DNA from: Sternotherus odoratus
Taxonomy: Eukaryota > Chordata > Testudines > Kinosternidae
NCBI GenBank assembly: GCA_032164245.1
Contig: JAVMKO010000002.1
Coordinates: 93,509,340 to 93,573,339 of the forward strand
Length of the DNA: 64,000 nucleotides
Direction of reading: 5' to 3'
Position numbers and translations under genes: made by a program
Part shown: positions 41,885-54,732 of the stretch, one piece after another
Position numbering within the stretch: position 1 is the stretch's first letter
How the letters are laid out: each line of letters begins with the position of its first letter
The notes under the pieces: model-generated
The model's input: the letters and a program-made list of their open reading frames with translations, nothing else
Database searches by the model: none
Told to the model about the DNA's origin: nothing

Positions 41885-44800
41885 GTAAGATAAATTCATT
41901 CCTGTGCTATATATTTGTTTCTTTCTATACTCCAGACAGATATTCTGTAAATTATTTTTCTTTCTTCCTGAGTTTTGAGTATCTTAAAGTTAAGCAGCAT
42001 TGTTGTAGACACAAAGTACTGAACAACATAAATGTTCGAAACTCGAGAGACTATATTATATAAACATACTGTATAATACCTGCATATATTTCCTTACTTT
42101 AAAGATTGCAGGGTCCAAACCACCAGTCTCCTTTGCTGAATCACTTTTGGCTCTGTGACTGTAGTATCACTTCTCTGCCTTATCCCTTTGTAAAGTTATG
42201 GAAAATTAATGTTGTTTGTGTGTTCCTTTTGTGTCTATAATTTTTTTAATCCTAACTTTTGCAAACAAGTCAAATTAGTCATCATGTGGATGCAAGATAG
42301 AAGTTTAAAAAATGTTTTTGTTTAAGTGCAAGAAAATACTATGGAAATATAATAAATGGTATGTTTTTAAACTTTGGATTCAAATGACCGAATAGATTTT
42401 TTTTTTTTTTTAAGTTTTAAAAAAATTGCTTCTAGGGTTAGACCTAGCGTGAGAAATTTCAGCCTTCAAGGTAACCTGTCCCAAGTTACAAGTGCCTAAT
42501 AGAGTGTTTAGAATGGAAATGCAGTCTCAACATTAAATATAGCATCACTACGGTGAAGCTGTAAAAATCAGGAGGAAAATCATGATTGAATAAAAGCTTT
42601 GTGCCTGGCCTATAAGATTTATTTGAACTTGTCCGGGCTTTAATAATAGTAATCTATATTTAAGATTGAAAGTGAGATTATTGGAGAGGCAAGTATTTAA
42701 ATGGAAAAGTATGGCTGTGAAAGTTTGTTTGTTTTTTTTAATGGGTGAAAGTCACCTTCCTTGCACTCAAGCTTGACTGCCAAGTTTCTGACAGTTAGGG
42801 GTCAAAATGGCTATTCCTGTTAACACTTTTTATCTTGTCAATATTTATAAAATAAGCAGTATATTTGTGTCACTGTATATTTTTGTGTATATATTTAGAT
42901 TTGTCTTGCATATTCACACAGAGTAAAATTCACTCCTCCGCTTCTGCACTGCAGACTTTCTGCAGGAACTGAGGTAGTGAAACCACTCCCACCAACTCAC
43001 AGGTAGTGAGGTCCAAGTAAGGAGTCCAAAGGGACTGAGTGGTGGCGGCTGTCTAATGATGTCATCCCACACACTTTAAAGAGACTGCACTCTTTAGCTT
43101 TCTACTAAATACAAACAATGCCTGAGACCAAGGAGCAGATTCTCATTAGTGGGTAATGCTACAGCTGTTCAAATCCAGGTGATAATCTACATGAAATTCT
43201 TTCATCAAAAGCGTTAGTTTAACTTGAATACAACAAGCAAAATCCTTTTCAGAGATTCTCAAACTTCATTGCACCACGACCCCCTTCTAACAACAAAAAT
43301 TGCTACATGACCCCAGGATGAAGGTTCCAAGCCTGAGCTTGCCCACAGCCCAGGTTGGGGAGGGGGGGTTGCAAAGCCTGAGTCCCATCGCCCCATGTAG
43401 TGGGGGCCAAAACTGATGCCCAAGGGCTTCAGCTGCAGGCAGGGGCCTGTAATCTAAGACCTGCCACCCATGGCTGAAGCCCTCAGGTTTCAGCCACATG
43501 AGGTGGGGCTTGGGCTTCAGCTTTGGCCCAGGGCCTCAGCAAGTGTAAGCCAGCCCTGGCAACCCCATTAAAACAGGGTTGCGATCCACTTTGGGGTTCT
43601 GACCCACTGTTTTAGATTGTAATAGTAAAATACAAATAGTCAGTATCGAAGGTCCACCTCCACAGTCACTTTCTAGGATGGATGTGGTCTGGTTTGAGCT
43701 GTGCCTTTGGGAGGGTCACTTAACATCTGACAATTTAAAGGGATGCTGTTGACATACAAGTCATGTTTCTTTCCGAAAATGTCTTGTTTGTTATAGTTCA
43801 AAGCAACATTTAAGATGACTATAATTGAATGAGATTAGAGATGCAAATATTTTTGTTTTTCAGCTTGTGCATTTGACAAACCCTTTGTGTATTAGTTGGG
43901 GTTAGTCCTGCTTTAAGCAGGGGGTTGGACTAGATGACCTCCTGAGGTCCCTTCCAACCCTGATATTCTATGATTCGATTAGTTTAATCCTTTGCCCTTT
44001 ATAATCAGTCACTATTCCAAGCTACTTGTGTGGATTTTTCACACATTACTGGGAAAACGACTGATAAATGCACATACAAACCAGAATTGACATGGTGACT
44101 CAGAGGCAAGTGTCATACCTTTAAACTATTTTCAATTAATGTTTTTTACACTAACTAGATTTTAGTTTGTGTATTCCTTTTAATTAGCATAATGTATGAA
44201 GAATGTTAAGATGCTTGTATCACAGGTCAGGGTAACAACATCTGTATTTTCCTTCAAGGTCCAACAAAGGCACCCACTCTCAGACTTCCAGCTTCCCAGC
44301 CATTGTTTTCTGGGTGGAGACCCCCGTCTCTTTCCCTTCTGACTGGGGTATTTCCAGGCAGTACAGTTCCCTGCCTTCACTGTGTTATTCCCAGCACAGA
44401 CAGGTTGCCCAAAGACATCTGCTTTCTTTCTCCTCAGCGTTGGTTAACAGGTGTACTTGCTATAGTTATAAAGTACCATACAACACTTCCCATGCAAGCC
44501 TATTTTATTCTTATGATAAAAAGTTACTGAAAAAACATACTAAAACCAATAAAAGAACCTACTTGCATGCTAATAAGCAGCCATCATCCCACCGCTAACA
44601 TTGGTAATGGGAGGAGGAGTCCTTCAGCCTCCTCTCCCCTCCCCTCCCCTTTTCCTTTGTGATGACAAGATGGTCACAGCCACAGTTCAGAACTAGCACC
44701 TGTTCTTAGGTGGCCGCAGTTCGCTGTTCCCAGCCAATGGGAGCTGTGGGAAGCAGTGGCCCAGCTGCTTGGTTGAAAGGGGTTTATATATAACTAGGAA

Positions 44801-47800
44801 TTATTATTATATCTTTCTTAATTCCAGCATAGGAACTTTTGTTTAAAGCCTCAATCTTCCAAACACTTAACATGTGTACTTAACTTCATGCACATGGGTA
44901 GTTCTCTTGCAGTTAGTAGGACTACTTGTATGCATAAGTGTTTACAAGATCAGGGCTTACAATGGTTTCTCATAGATAACACTTCTAATTTTGATCTACA
45001 GAACATCAGGAAAGAATAGATATTCAAAAATTAAAAGTGTGGCAGTTTTGCCCAACACCCACATTTGTGCTTGTATGCCCATTGCTATATATCTGAGTGA
45101 TTAAATGGTTTCTCTTTAAAAATGAAACAAAACTGGTGGATCAATTATTGTTAATTTTTTTCCATTATATTTAGATATGGCTGATTTTCGAGAAGTGTTT
45201 GCCAAAGCAAAGCATATAGCCATTATTACAGGGGCTGGTGTTAGCGCCGAGAGTGGTGTTCCTACCTTCAGAGGTGCAGGGGGCTACTGGAGAAAATGGC
45301 AAGCTCAGGTATGTAGTTGGGCCAGACATTTGATGACAGACTTATTCCTTTAATTCATATGTGTCATTACACTGAGGCAGAGGTAGCTAGCTATTTTGAA
45401 GGGTTGCAGTGCTCTCTCAGTGCTTCAGTAGTGACAAGATGTTCTCTGCTCAGCCATCTCTGCAGCTTCTTTCTCACACTCCACTATGCAACTGCAACTT
45501 CTCCTTTTCACTGGTCAGCTCAGAAGTCTTAGCTGTCTTCGAGACACTTGTCCTTGCCACTTCCCTGCTCGCTTTTTTCCTCCAGGACACACCTCCCTTT
45601 CTGAGTTCAGACAAATGAAGAAACCAGGGGTGAAGGACAGAATTGAGTACATTTTTTTGTTTGTTTGATTGTTCGTAATGCTTTCTAAGGCTTGAAAGTG
45701 TCTTGATGATTTTGTCCGTCACACTCTGGCAACATTGTAGTGCAACCTGCTGTTTATGCTCATTTTGTGGCTCAAAATTAACTTGATTTAATGTTCCCTT
45801 TCTTATATTTGAACTATCATAATCAATTTTATGTGTGTATTTGTTTAAGATAATGCTCATGGAAGATTTAATTCTTCTGGAAACTAGAGCAGCTGTGTAG
45901 TTATCCAGTTACTGGTGTGATAAAGGTGTACCTGTATTTCTTTCAGTAATTGTTAGTTTAAATACAGTATATTTATAGAAATGTTTTTTTATATGAGAAC
46001 TTTGATGTATTGATGTTCAATCTTTATGTAGCACTGCAAGTATATAGTTCAGATGCATTTGTTTGAATGAGCTTTCTCCCCCTATCTTTTAAACAGGAAA
46101 ACTGAATATAAAACCCATTGTAAAAGTAGAGAATTCTGGATAACATCACAGTAAAATTATATGCAATTTTGAATGGCATTACTTCATTGCATAAAATACA
46201 GTATTTATAGATCCATAATTATAAGGCCAGAAGGAGCAGTTCTGATCGTTTAATCAGGCCTCCTGTGTAATACTGATTTATCATTTCCTTATAGAATGAC
46301 TGATTTTGGCTATTGACTTGTATTCTTGTTAGATATTGCTGGTTACAAATACTCTAATATTGTTATTTTATTTTATAATATTTTTATTTTATTTTTATAA
46401 TATTTTTATTTTAGATTCTAGATAATAACTCTGGCTTTCAATTAATCACAGTTAACTCACGGGATTAATTAATTAAAAAAAATGAATTGTGATTAATCAC
46501 AGTTTTAATTGCACTGTTAATAGAATACCAATTGATATTTATTTAAATATTTTGGGTTTTTCTGCATTTTTATATATAATGTATTCTGTGTTGTAATTGA
46601 AATCAAAGTGTATATTACTTTTGATTACAAATATTTGCACTGTAAAAATTATAAACAAAAGAAATAATATTTTTCAGTTCACCTCATACAAGTGCTGTGT
46701 AGTGCAATCTTTGTCATGAAAGTTCAGCTTACAAACATGGAGTTTTTTGTTACATAACTGCACTCAAAAACAAACAATGTAAAACTTCAGAGTCTACTCA
46801 GTCCTTCTTGTTCAGCCAATTGCTAAGACAAACAAGTTTGTTTACATTTATGGGAGATAACGCTGCCCTCATCTTATTTACAGTGTCACCAGAAACTGAG
46901 AACAGGCATTTGCATGGCACTTTTGTGGCCAGCATTGCAAAGTATTTGTGTGTCAGATATGCTGAACATTCATATGCCTCTTCATGCTTTGGCCACCATT
47001 CCAGACAACATGCTTCGATGCTGATGACTCTTGTTAAAAAAACTAATGTGTTAATTAAATTTGAGACTGAACTTCTTGGGGCAGAATTGTATGTCCCCTG
47101 CTGTTTTACCTGGATTCTGCCAAATATTTCATGTTATAGTAGTCTTGGATGATGACCCAGCACATGTTGTTCATTTTAAGAACACTTTCACTGCAGATTT
47201 CACAAAATGCAAAGAAGGTACCATTGTGAGCTTTTTAAGTGCCTTCCAAAATGTGAGAGGGATAATGTGTGGAGCATGCTTTCAGAAGTCTTAAAAGAGC
47301 AACACTCTGATGCGGAAACTACAGAATCCGAACAACCAAAAAGGAAAATAAATCTTCTGCTAGTGCCATCTGCCTGTCCCAAGTCAGGGTAAAGGAGGAG
47401 GGTTGGGCGTGGGGCTAGCAACTCCACCTTGTAAAAAAATCAACTTGCTACAGAAACACCAACAACAGAAATGGAGATAACAGAGACTCTTAGCCTGAAA
47501 AGAAGGGTCTTCAACTCGAAGACGCATGACGCTGGGTGGTGAAAGCCGCGAGGAAGCCACTAAGCCAATCACCCTTCTTGCAACCAGGAGAATCACCATC
47601 GGCAAATGGAACGTGAGGACCATGTACGAGTCAGGAAAGATGGCGCAGGTTGCAGCAGAGATGAGGAGCAACAACCTGACCCTACTAGGCATTAGCGAGA
47701 CAAGATGGACGCAAGCTGGACAGAGACGACTGTTGACAGGAGAGCTGTTGCTGTATTCCGGACGTGAAGAGAGTGACACACCCCACACACAGGGAGTAGG

Positions 47801-50800
47801 CTTCATGTTGTCCAAGCAGGCACAGAGAGCACTGACTGGTTGGGAGGCACTCGGCCCCAGGATCGTCACCACATCCTTCAGAACTAAAATGAAGAGGATT
47901 AAGATGAATGTTGTTCAGTGCTATGCTCCAACCAATGACAGTGAAAAGGAGGACGAAGACTACTTTTACAACAGACTTCAGAAAATATTAGAGACTCTCC
48001 CAGACAAAGACATCACCATCCTTATGGGAGACTTCAATGCCAAAATTGGACCTGACAACACAGGATACAAACAAGTCATGGGGACCCACACGCTGGGAGA
48101 GATGAGTGAGAATGGAGAGAGATTTGTGGATCTGTGTGCACTTAACAACCTGGTCATAGGAGGCAGCATCTTTCCTCACAAGCGGATCCACAAGAGTACC
48201 TGGGTATCGCCAGCAGGCACGACAGAAAACCAGATCGACCATGTCTGCATTAGCAAGAAGTTCAGAAGATCCCTGCAGGACGTTAGAGTTAGAAGAGGAG
48301 CAGACGCGGCGTCTGACCATCACTTAGTGGTGGTCAGACTGAAGCTGAAGAAGAACTGGATAGATGCTTCAGACAGAAGAACGAAGTACAACGTCAGCCT
48401 TCTGAAGGACCACAAGACCAAGGAAGATTTTGGGCTGACGCTGAAGAATAAGTTTTCAGTACTACAGGATCGGTTTAAGGAAGAGGAAGACAGTGTACTC
48501 AACAGCTGGCAGAAAGTGAGAGAGACACTTAGGTCAGCATGCCAGGAAGTGCTTGGAATCAAGAAACACCAGCAGAAAGAGTGGATCACAGCAGAGACCT
48601 TGACTAAGATAGAAGACAGAAAGAAGAAGAAGGCAGCAGTCAACAACAGCAGGACTAGAGCAGCAAAGGCCAAAGCTCAAAAGGAGTATGCTGAAGCCCA
48701 CAGAGCAGTGAAGAGGAATATTAGGAAGGATAAGAGAGACCATGTGGATGGACTGGCAGCAGAAGCGGAGCAGACAGCATACAGTGGCAACATGAAACAG
48801 CTGTATGACACCACCAAGCGACTGTCTGGAAAGTTCAGCAAGCCAGAACGTCCCATCAAAGACAAGCAGGGAAATTCTATAACAGGAATAGAACAACAGA
48901 TGGGCGGAGCACTTTGAGGAACTCCTGAACAGACCAGCACCACCAAATCCTCCAGACATCGACCCAGCCAACGAGGACCTCCCAATCAATTGCGACAAAC
49001 CAACCAGAGATGAGATCAGAAAAGCCATCATCATGATGAAGAACAGGAAGGCGGCTGGACCTGACGACATCCCAGCAGAGGCCCTGAAAGCAGACCTGGA
49101 TGCTTCAGTGGAAATGCTGTACCCCCTCTTTGAGAAGATATGGGAAGAAGAAGTGATTCCGGCAGACTGGAAAGAGGGATATCTCATCAAAATCCCCAAG
49201 AAAGGAGACCTCAGCAACTGTGCCAACTACAGAGGAATCACACTCCTGTCTGTGCCAGGGAAGGTCTTCAACCGAGTCCTCTTAGAGAGAATGAAGGATG
49301 CCGTCGATCCACAGCTACAAGATGAGCAGGCAGGCTTCCGGCAGAACAGATCATGCACGGACCAGATAGCAACGCTCCGCATCATAGTCGAGCAGTCCAT
49401 GGAGTGGAACTCCTCATTGTACATCAACTTTGTTGACTATGAGAAAGCGTTCGATAGTGTGGATCGAGAGACCCTCTGGAAGCTCCTTCAGCACTACGGC
49501 ATCCCAGCAAAGGTGGTCAACCTGATCAAGAACTCATACGACGGCGTACACTGCAGAGTGATCCATGGAGGGCAGCTCACAAACAGCTTCCAGGTGCGAA
49601 CAGGAGTCAGACAAGGATGCTTGTTGTCACCATTTCTCTTTCTCCTCGTCATCGATTGGATTATGAAGACATCCACTTACAAGCGCAGGAATGGAATCCA
49701 GTGGACATTGTGGACCCAGCTCGATGACCTGGACTTTGCTGACGACCTTGCACTCCTTTCGCACAGCAAACAGCAGATGCAAGAGAAGACCAACGTAGTG
49801 GCAGCCACGTCATCACAGGTTGGCCTCAACATCCACAAGGACAAGACCAAGATCCTCAAGATCAACTCCATTAGCAGTGACCCAGTCACACTGAATGGAA
49901 GCCCCCTGGAAGAAGTGCATCCTTCACCTACCTAGGCAGCATCATCGACCAGCAGGGTGGCACAGACACAGACATCAAAGCAAGGACTGGTAAGGCAAGA
50001 GCAGCCTTCTTACAGCTCAAGAACATCTGGAGCTCCAGAGAGCTGTCTTCGGCAATAAAGATTCGACTGTTCAACCCCAACGTGAAATCAGTCCTACTGT
50101 ATGGTGCTGAAACCTGGAGGACAACCAAAACAACCACCAGGAAGATCCAGACCTTCATTAACAGCTGCCTCAGAAGGATTCTCCAGATCCGCTGGCCAGA
50201 CACCATCAGCAACATCCACCTCTTGGAGAGGACCCGTCAACTCCCAGCAGAGGAAGAAATCAGAAGGAAAAGGTGGGGCTGGATAGGACACACACTACGC
50301 AAGCAGCCAACCAACATCACCAGACAGGCACTGCAGTGGAACCCCCAAAGCAAGTGGAAAAGAGGCCGTCCAAGAAACACCCGGCGACGCGACCTTCAGG
50401 CTGACACCACAAAAATGGGCTACACCTGGAACCAGCTAGAGAAAATGGCCCAGGATAGAGGACTCTGGAGATCTGTGGTTGGCGGCCCATACCACTACTG
50501 GGGTGACGGGCATAAGTAAATAAGTAGTGGCATCTGACTCAGATAATGAAAATGAACATGCATTGGTTTGCACTGTTTTGGATTGTTATTGAGCAGAACC
50601 CATCATCAGCATAAATGCATGTTCCCCAGAATGTTTGTTGAAGCATAAAGGGACATATGAATCTTTGGCATGTGTGGCACGTAAGTATCTTGCGACGCCT
50701 TTACAACAGTGCCAAGAGAACACCTATTCTCACTTTCAAGTGACGTTGTAAATAAGAAGAGGGCAACATTAGTTCCCATAAATGCAAACAAACTTGTTTG

Positions 50801-53800
50801 TCTGAGCGATTGGCTGAACAAAAAATAGGACTGAGTGGACTTGCAAGCTCTAAAATTTTACATTGTTTTATTGAATGCAGTTTTTTTGTACATAATTCTA
50901 CATTTGTGAGATTAACTTCACGATAGAGATTGCACTACAGTACTTGTTTGAGGTGAAATGAAAAATACTATTTCTTTTATTCTTTTTACAGTGCAAATAC
51001 TTGTAATCAAAAATAATTATAAAGTGAGCACTGTACAGTTGGTATTCTGTGTTGTAATTGAAATCAATATATGTGAAAATGTAGAAAACATCCAAAACTA
51101 TTTAAATACATGGTATTCTATTGTTTAATAGTGCGATTAATCGCACTATTATCAACAATGTGATTAATTTTTTTTAATCGCGTGACATCCCTAATAACTT
51201 ACATATGATTGTATCTACTATCAGGTGTAGTTGTTTTGCTCTTATTACTAACGAATGAACGTTTTTGGGGTTTTTTCAGGATTTGGCTACCCCAGAAGCC
51301 TTTGCAAGGAACTCCTCCCGTGTGTGGGAATTTTATCATTACCGCCGAGAGCTGATGTTGAGTAAACAACCAAATCCAGCACATATTGCCATTGCAGAGT
51401 GTGAAGCCAGACTGAACAAACAGGGAAGGAGTGTTGTGGTCATTACTCAGAACATTGATGAGCTTCACAGAAAAGCGGGCACAAAACACCTCTTAGAAAT
51501 TCATGGTTAGTATTAACATATACATATACTAGAACTGGTCAGAAGATGGAAGAAGGAGTTTCTACTGAAATCTTAAAACTTCAACTGAAAACTAAAAACA
51601 TTTTTATTCAGAAATGCCACATGTCGAATGGCCCAGTTCTCCTTTATGGGTCTGGCTTCCTGGCCAGATTTCATCTCCTATTACACATTGTGGTCTAGGC
51701 CTCCTATGATGCACTGCGGCTACTCAGCAAGCGGGGACACCAGGGTACAACATGGGAGATGTAGTCTGGGATAGATGCTCTATCGCTCACAAGAGGTGCT
51801 GCGGTGGCATTTCCAAATAACATTTTTGGTTTCTAGGTGTTTGAGTTTTAGATTAAAAGCCAACATTTTGCAGAGAAAGCAGACACTTTTTTGCATAAAC
51901 AGTTGTTTTGTTGAAAACCTGATTTCTGTCAAGCACTTGAGATGGGCAATTTCTACGAGTCTTAATGCATGAGTCAGTCAGCATTACACGGGTCATCAGC
52001 AGGCAGGATCAAACCTGGGACTTCTGGAGCTTAGTGGATGAGTCTCTACTGCATGAGCTAAAAGCCAATGGGCTGTTAGCTAAGGCTGTAGAGCAGACTC
52101 ATTTAACTCCCTTTCTAAGTGGTCTTGGTGCTGCTAGGTGGGACAGAACACCACATCCAAGGTGGTGTATGGGTTACACACGCACTTGCTCTGACCAACT
52201 ATTCCTGAACTTGTCATCACCTGCTCTCTCTTCCCTTTGTTGTTTGTCATTTTATTTTTATACTGACGATGGCACTGAAACTGTCTCCCTCTTAACACTT
52301 TCTCCTTGCATGTCTCATATCCACTTGAATTAATATACTCATACAATAGAATTTAGCTTGTTTATCCTAAAGGGTGTGAATTACAAGTTACTGAGTTTTC
52401 CAGTTTGTGAGCAGGGATAATACATCACAAAGTATTTTGTTCACTTATTCTGATAAGTATAGTTTAATTTTGATTATAAGTCATTTTTACAAAATATATT
52501 AACAGTATATTATGAAGTCTCAGTAATGTCAGGCCTCACTGTGTCAAATGCTGTTAATTATTTGAGAAGTCGGAGGTTCCTTTTTTGAGCATTTTTTGTG
52601 CAAATTACAAAGTGTATGTTTTAACATAGTTCTCCTGTACTGAGAGGGAAATGCTACAATAAGTCATCCTTCTTAGCCAAATAGCAAACAATTCCCATTT
52701 TACTCCTGTCTTTGCTATCCTGGCTTTGTGAATAAATATGTTATTGGTTTCTTTGACTGCCAATCAAAAATGTTTTATGTACATGCTTTATCGTAATTCA
52801 CAGTGCTGCCAATTTCTGTGTTTCTGTAACTTAAACGGCTCACAAGATATATTCTCCGATGTCAAATAAGGGAACACTTGGGATGGATATAACTGATTGC
52901 ATGTGTAACCACATCTGAAAGTCAGTGTTTGATATTAAAATCTGAAATTGCTGTTTTGTGCATTTCAGGTAGCTTATTCAAAACCCGATGCACCAGCTGT
53001 GGGAATGTGGCAAAGAATTACAAGAGTCCAATATGTCCAGCTTTGGCTGGGAAAGGGTAAATATATTGTGAAACCCATACTTCCTCTTTTTTCAGTTTGC
53101 TACATATTTATTATCTTTAGTAGGGTAGATATTTTCTGGGCAGGGTTTTAGCGAAGTGTCCCCCATTTACCTCAGCGGGAATAGTGTTTAAAGCCTACGT
53201 AGTGCTTTGAAAACATAGGATATATTGTTTCATTAACACTAGCTTTATTCACTGGGAACTGGGAGGATGTCGGGCCACTGAAACAGCTCACTGCTAAAGT
53301 GCACACGGGGCTTAGCCATAATTTTCCAAGTTTTTTAGGTAATGATCTTACTTACAGGAAGTTAGCAGAATAAGTTTATTAAAAATAACTCACTAGATAG
53401 TGATACATTAAATGGTTCTAGCAGAGACTAACCTAGATCCAGTTGTGTTATATATTTAGGCTTATATTTTATATCACTCATTAAGGGTTTTTTTTTTTTA
53501 ATATCTTCATTTACCTATTGTGACATGAAGGCACATTTGTGGTTCACTACTGTCTCAGCAACTCTTGTCAGGCCTGACATACTCACTACACCTACCACAC
53601 TAGTAAAATTCAGAACTGGGAATGTATTTGGGGTCCCCTTGTTGGTTGTAACCAAGGCTGATGGAAGCCAGGATGGGGTTGGTGTCAGAGCTGCCGAACC
53701 CAGCCTGTTTAGCACACAGACACTCAGGGTGTGACCTGCATGCTTGTAGGCAAGCTGGGAGCTACAGCAGCAAAACATTGTAAGGCACCCAGTATTGCAG

Positions 53801-54697
53801 GGCAAGTGGTGACTGGTCTGGATTGCCACTGAATGCAGTGGCACCTATACAAAAGGAAAAATGAAAGATGTTTAACAATAAAAGCTCTGGGAAGTTCCAA
53901 AACCAAGAAGGCGTATTTCAAAGGTCAGTTAAGATTCCTGAGTGATAAATCAAATACAATTTTTTGTCAAATACAAATTATATCAATAATGAGCACTTTA
54001 ATGACATCAGTTATTTCAAAGGTGAGGCCATATAATGTCATACATTTGGCTATTAAATTACAACTACACCCTTACTTTCAAGAAACAGCAAAAGATACTT
54101 TATTTTTCTAATGTATTACCGTATATACTCGAGTATAAGCCGAGTTTTTCAGCCCACTTTTTGGGCTGAAAAAAGCCTCCTCGGCTTATACTCGAGACAA
54201 CCCGGTAAAAAAAAAAAAAAAAAAAAAAGCCTCGCTCTCCCGTCCCCGCCGCGCGGGCGGGCTGCCGGGAGCGTCCCGGTTCCCCCCTCCCCGCCGCGGG
54301 CGGGCTCCCGGCAGGGACAGGACGGGTCGCGCCCGCAATGGCCGGGGCTCCCCCCGTGACAGGCCGCGGCACGGAGCCGCCGGGCCCAACCGCCCCGGGA
54401 TCCTCCCGAGCCAGCCCTGCTACCGCGCAGCGGGGGCCGTTCCCCCCCGGGGAGGGGTGAGTGCAGGGCCCGGCCCGGGCGGCGGGCTGGGGGGTGGGGA
54501 ACGGCCCCGGCTGCGCGGTAGCAGGGCTGGCTCGGGAGGATCCCGGGGCGGTTGGGCCCGGCGGCTCCGTGCCGCGGCCCCCCGGCCATTGCGGGCGCGA
54601 TCCGTCCTGTCCCTGCCGGGAGCCCGCCCGCGGCGGGGAGGGGGGAACCGGGACGCTCCCGGCAGCCCGCCCGCGCGGCGGGGACGGGAGAGCGAGG

Positions 54698-54732
<35 letters not shown>

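Larger units (their letters stand above)
41885..45174 (+). other. SIRT5 intron 2
   Basis: The intron is AT-rich with hAT and CR1 fragments between 43252 and 43976. At 44690-44760 the string gcagttcgctgttcccagcc plus aatgggagctgtgggaagca is a common turtle repeat of unknown class. Confidence 0.5.
47373..50524 (+). mobile_element. APE-type non-LTR retrotransposon (RTE-like), near full length
   Basis: The element encodes an endonuclease and a reverse transcriptase and has the same C-terminal domain as RTE-type elements of many animals. The 12-base flanks tagtgccatctg (47361-47372) and tagtggcatctg (50525-50536) differ at one base and form the target-site duplication. The 3' end is a short taag/taaa tandem rather than poly(A), as in RTE-type LINEs. 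Two frameshifts break the ORF. Its GC content exceeds that of its surroundings, so it is likely younger than the hAT host. Confidence 0.9.
47041..50827 (+). pseudogene. hAT transposase C-terminal fragment, split by LINE insertion
   Basis: The left piece (47041-47372) contains [20 protein letters not shown] and, after a frame change, [20 protein letters not shown] and KRKINLLLV. The right piece (from 50525) resumes with [16 protein letters not shown] residues. It ends, in a shifted frame, with [19 protein letters not shown] and [10 protein letters not shown] followed by a stop near 50827, the dimerisation region of hAT transposases. The inverted left arm holds a second, minus-strand copy of that end (46803-47030). 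Confidence 0.8.
46431..51191 (+). mobile_element. Foldback hAT element, interrupted by a LINE
   Basis: The ends are ctctggctttcaattaatca and ttaatcgcgtgacatccc, diverged copies of a cagggctgtc...ttaatcgc TIR. The 8-bp flanks taataact (46423-46430 and 51192-51199) are identical, as expected for hAT. Without the LINE the element is about 1.6 kb. Both outer arms, about 46431-47030 and 50599-51191, are inverted copies of the transposase 3' end and tail, so the element is a long foldback. It cannot encode a full transposase. Confidence 0.88.
45309..51279 (+). other. SIRT5 intron 3, carrier of a nested hAT/LINE insertion
   Basis: The middle of this 6 kb intron is the hAT element (46431-51191) with the LINE (47373-50524) inside it. 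A CR1-like scrap lies near 46226-46300 (ataaggccagaaggagcagt). The remainder is AT-rich unique DNA. Confidence 0.65.

Noticed and set aside
51960..52085. True tRNA gene on the minus strand
   Set aside because: A- and B-box-like motifs are present but no acceptor stem or anticodon arm can be folded, so a SINE fits better.
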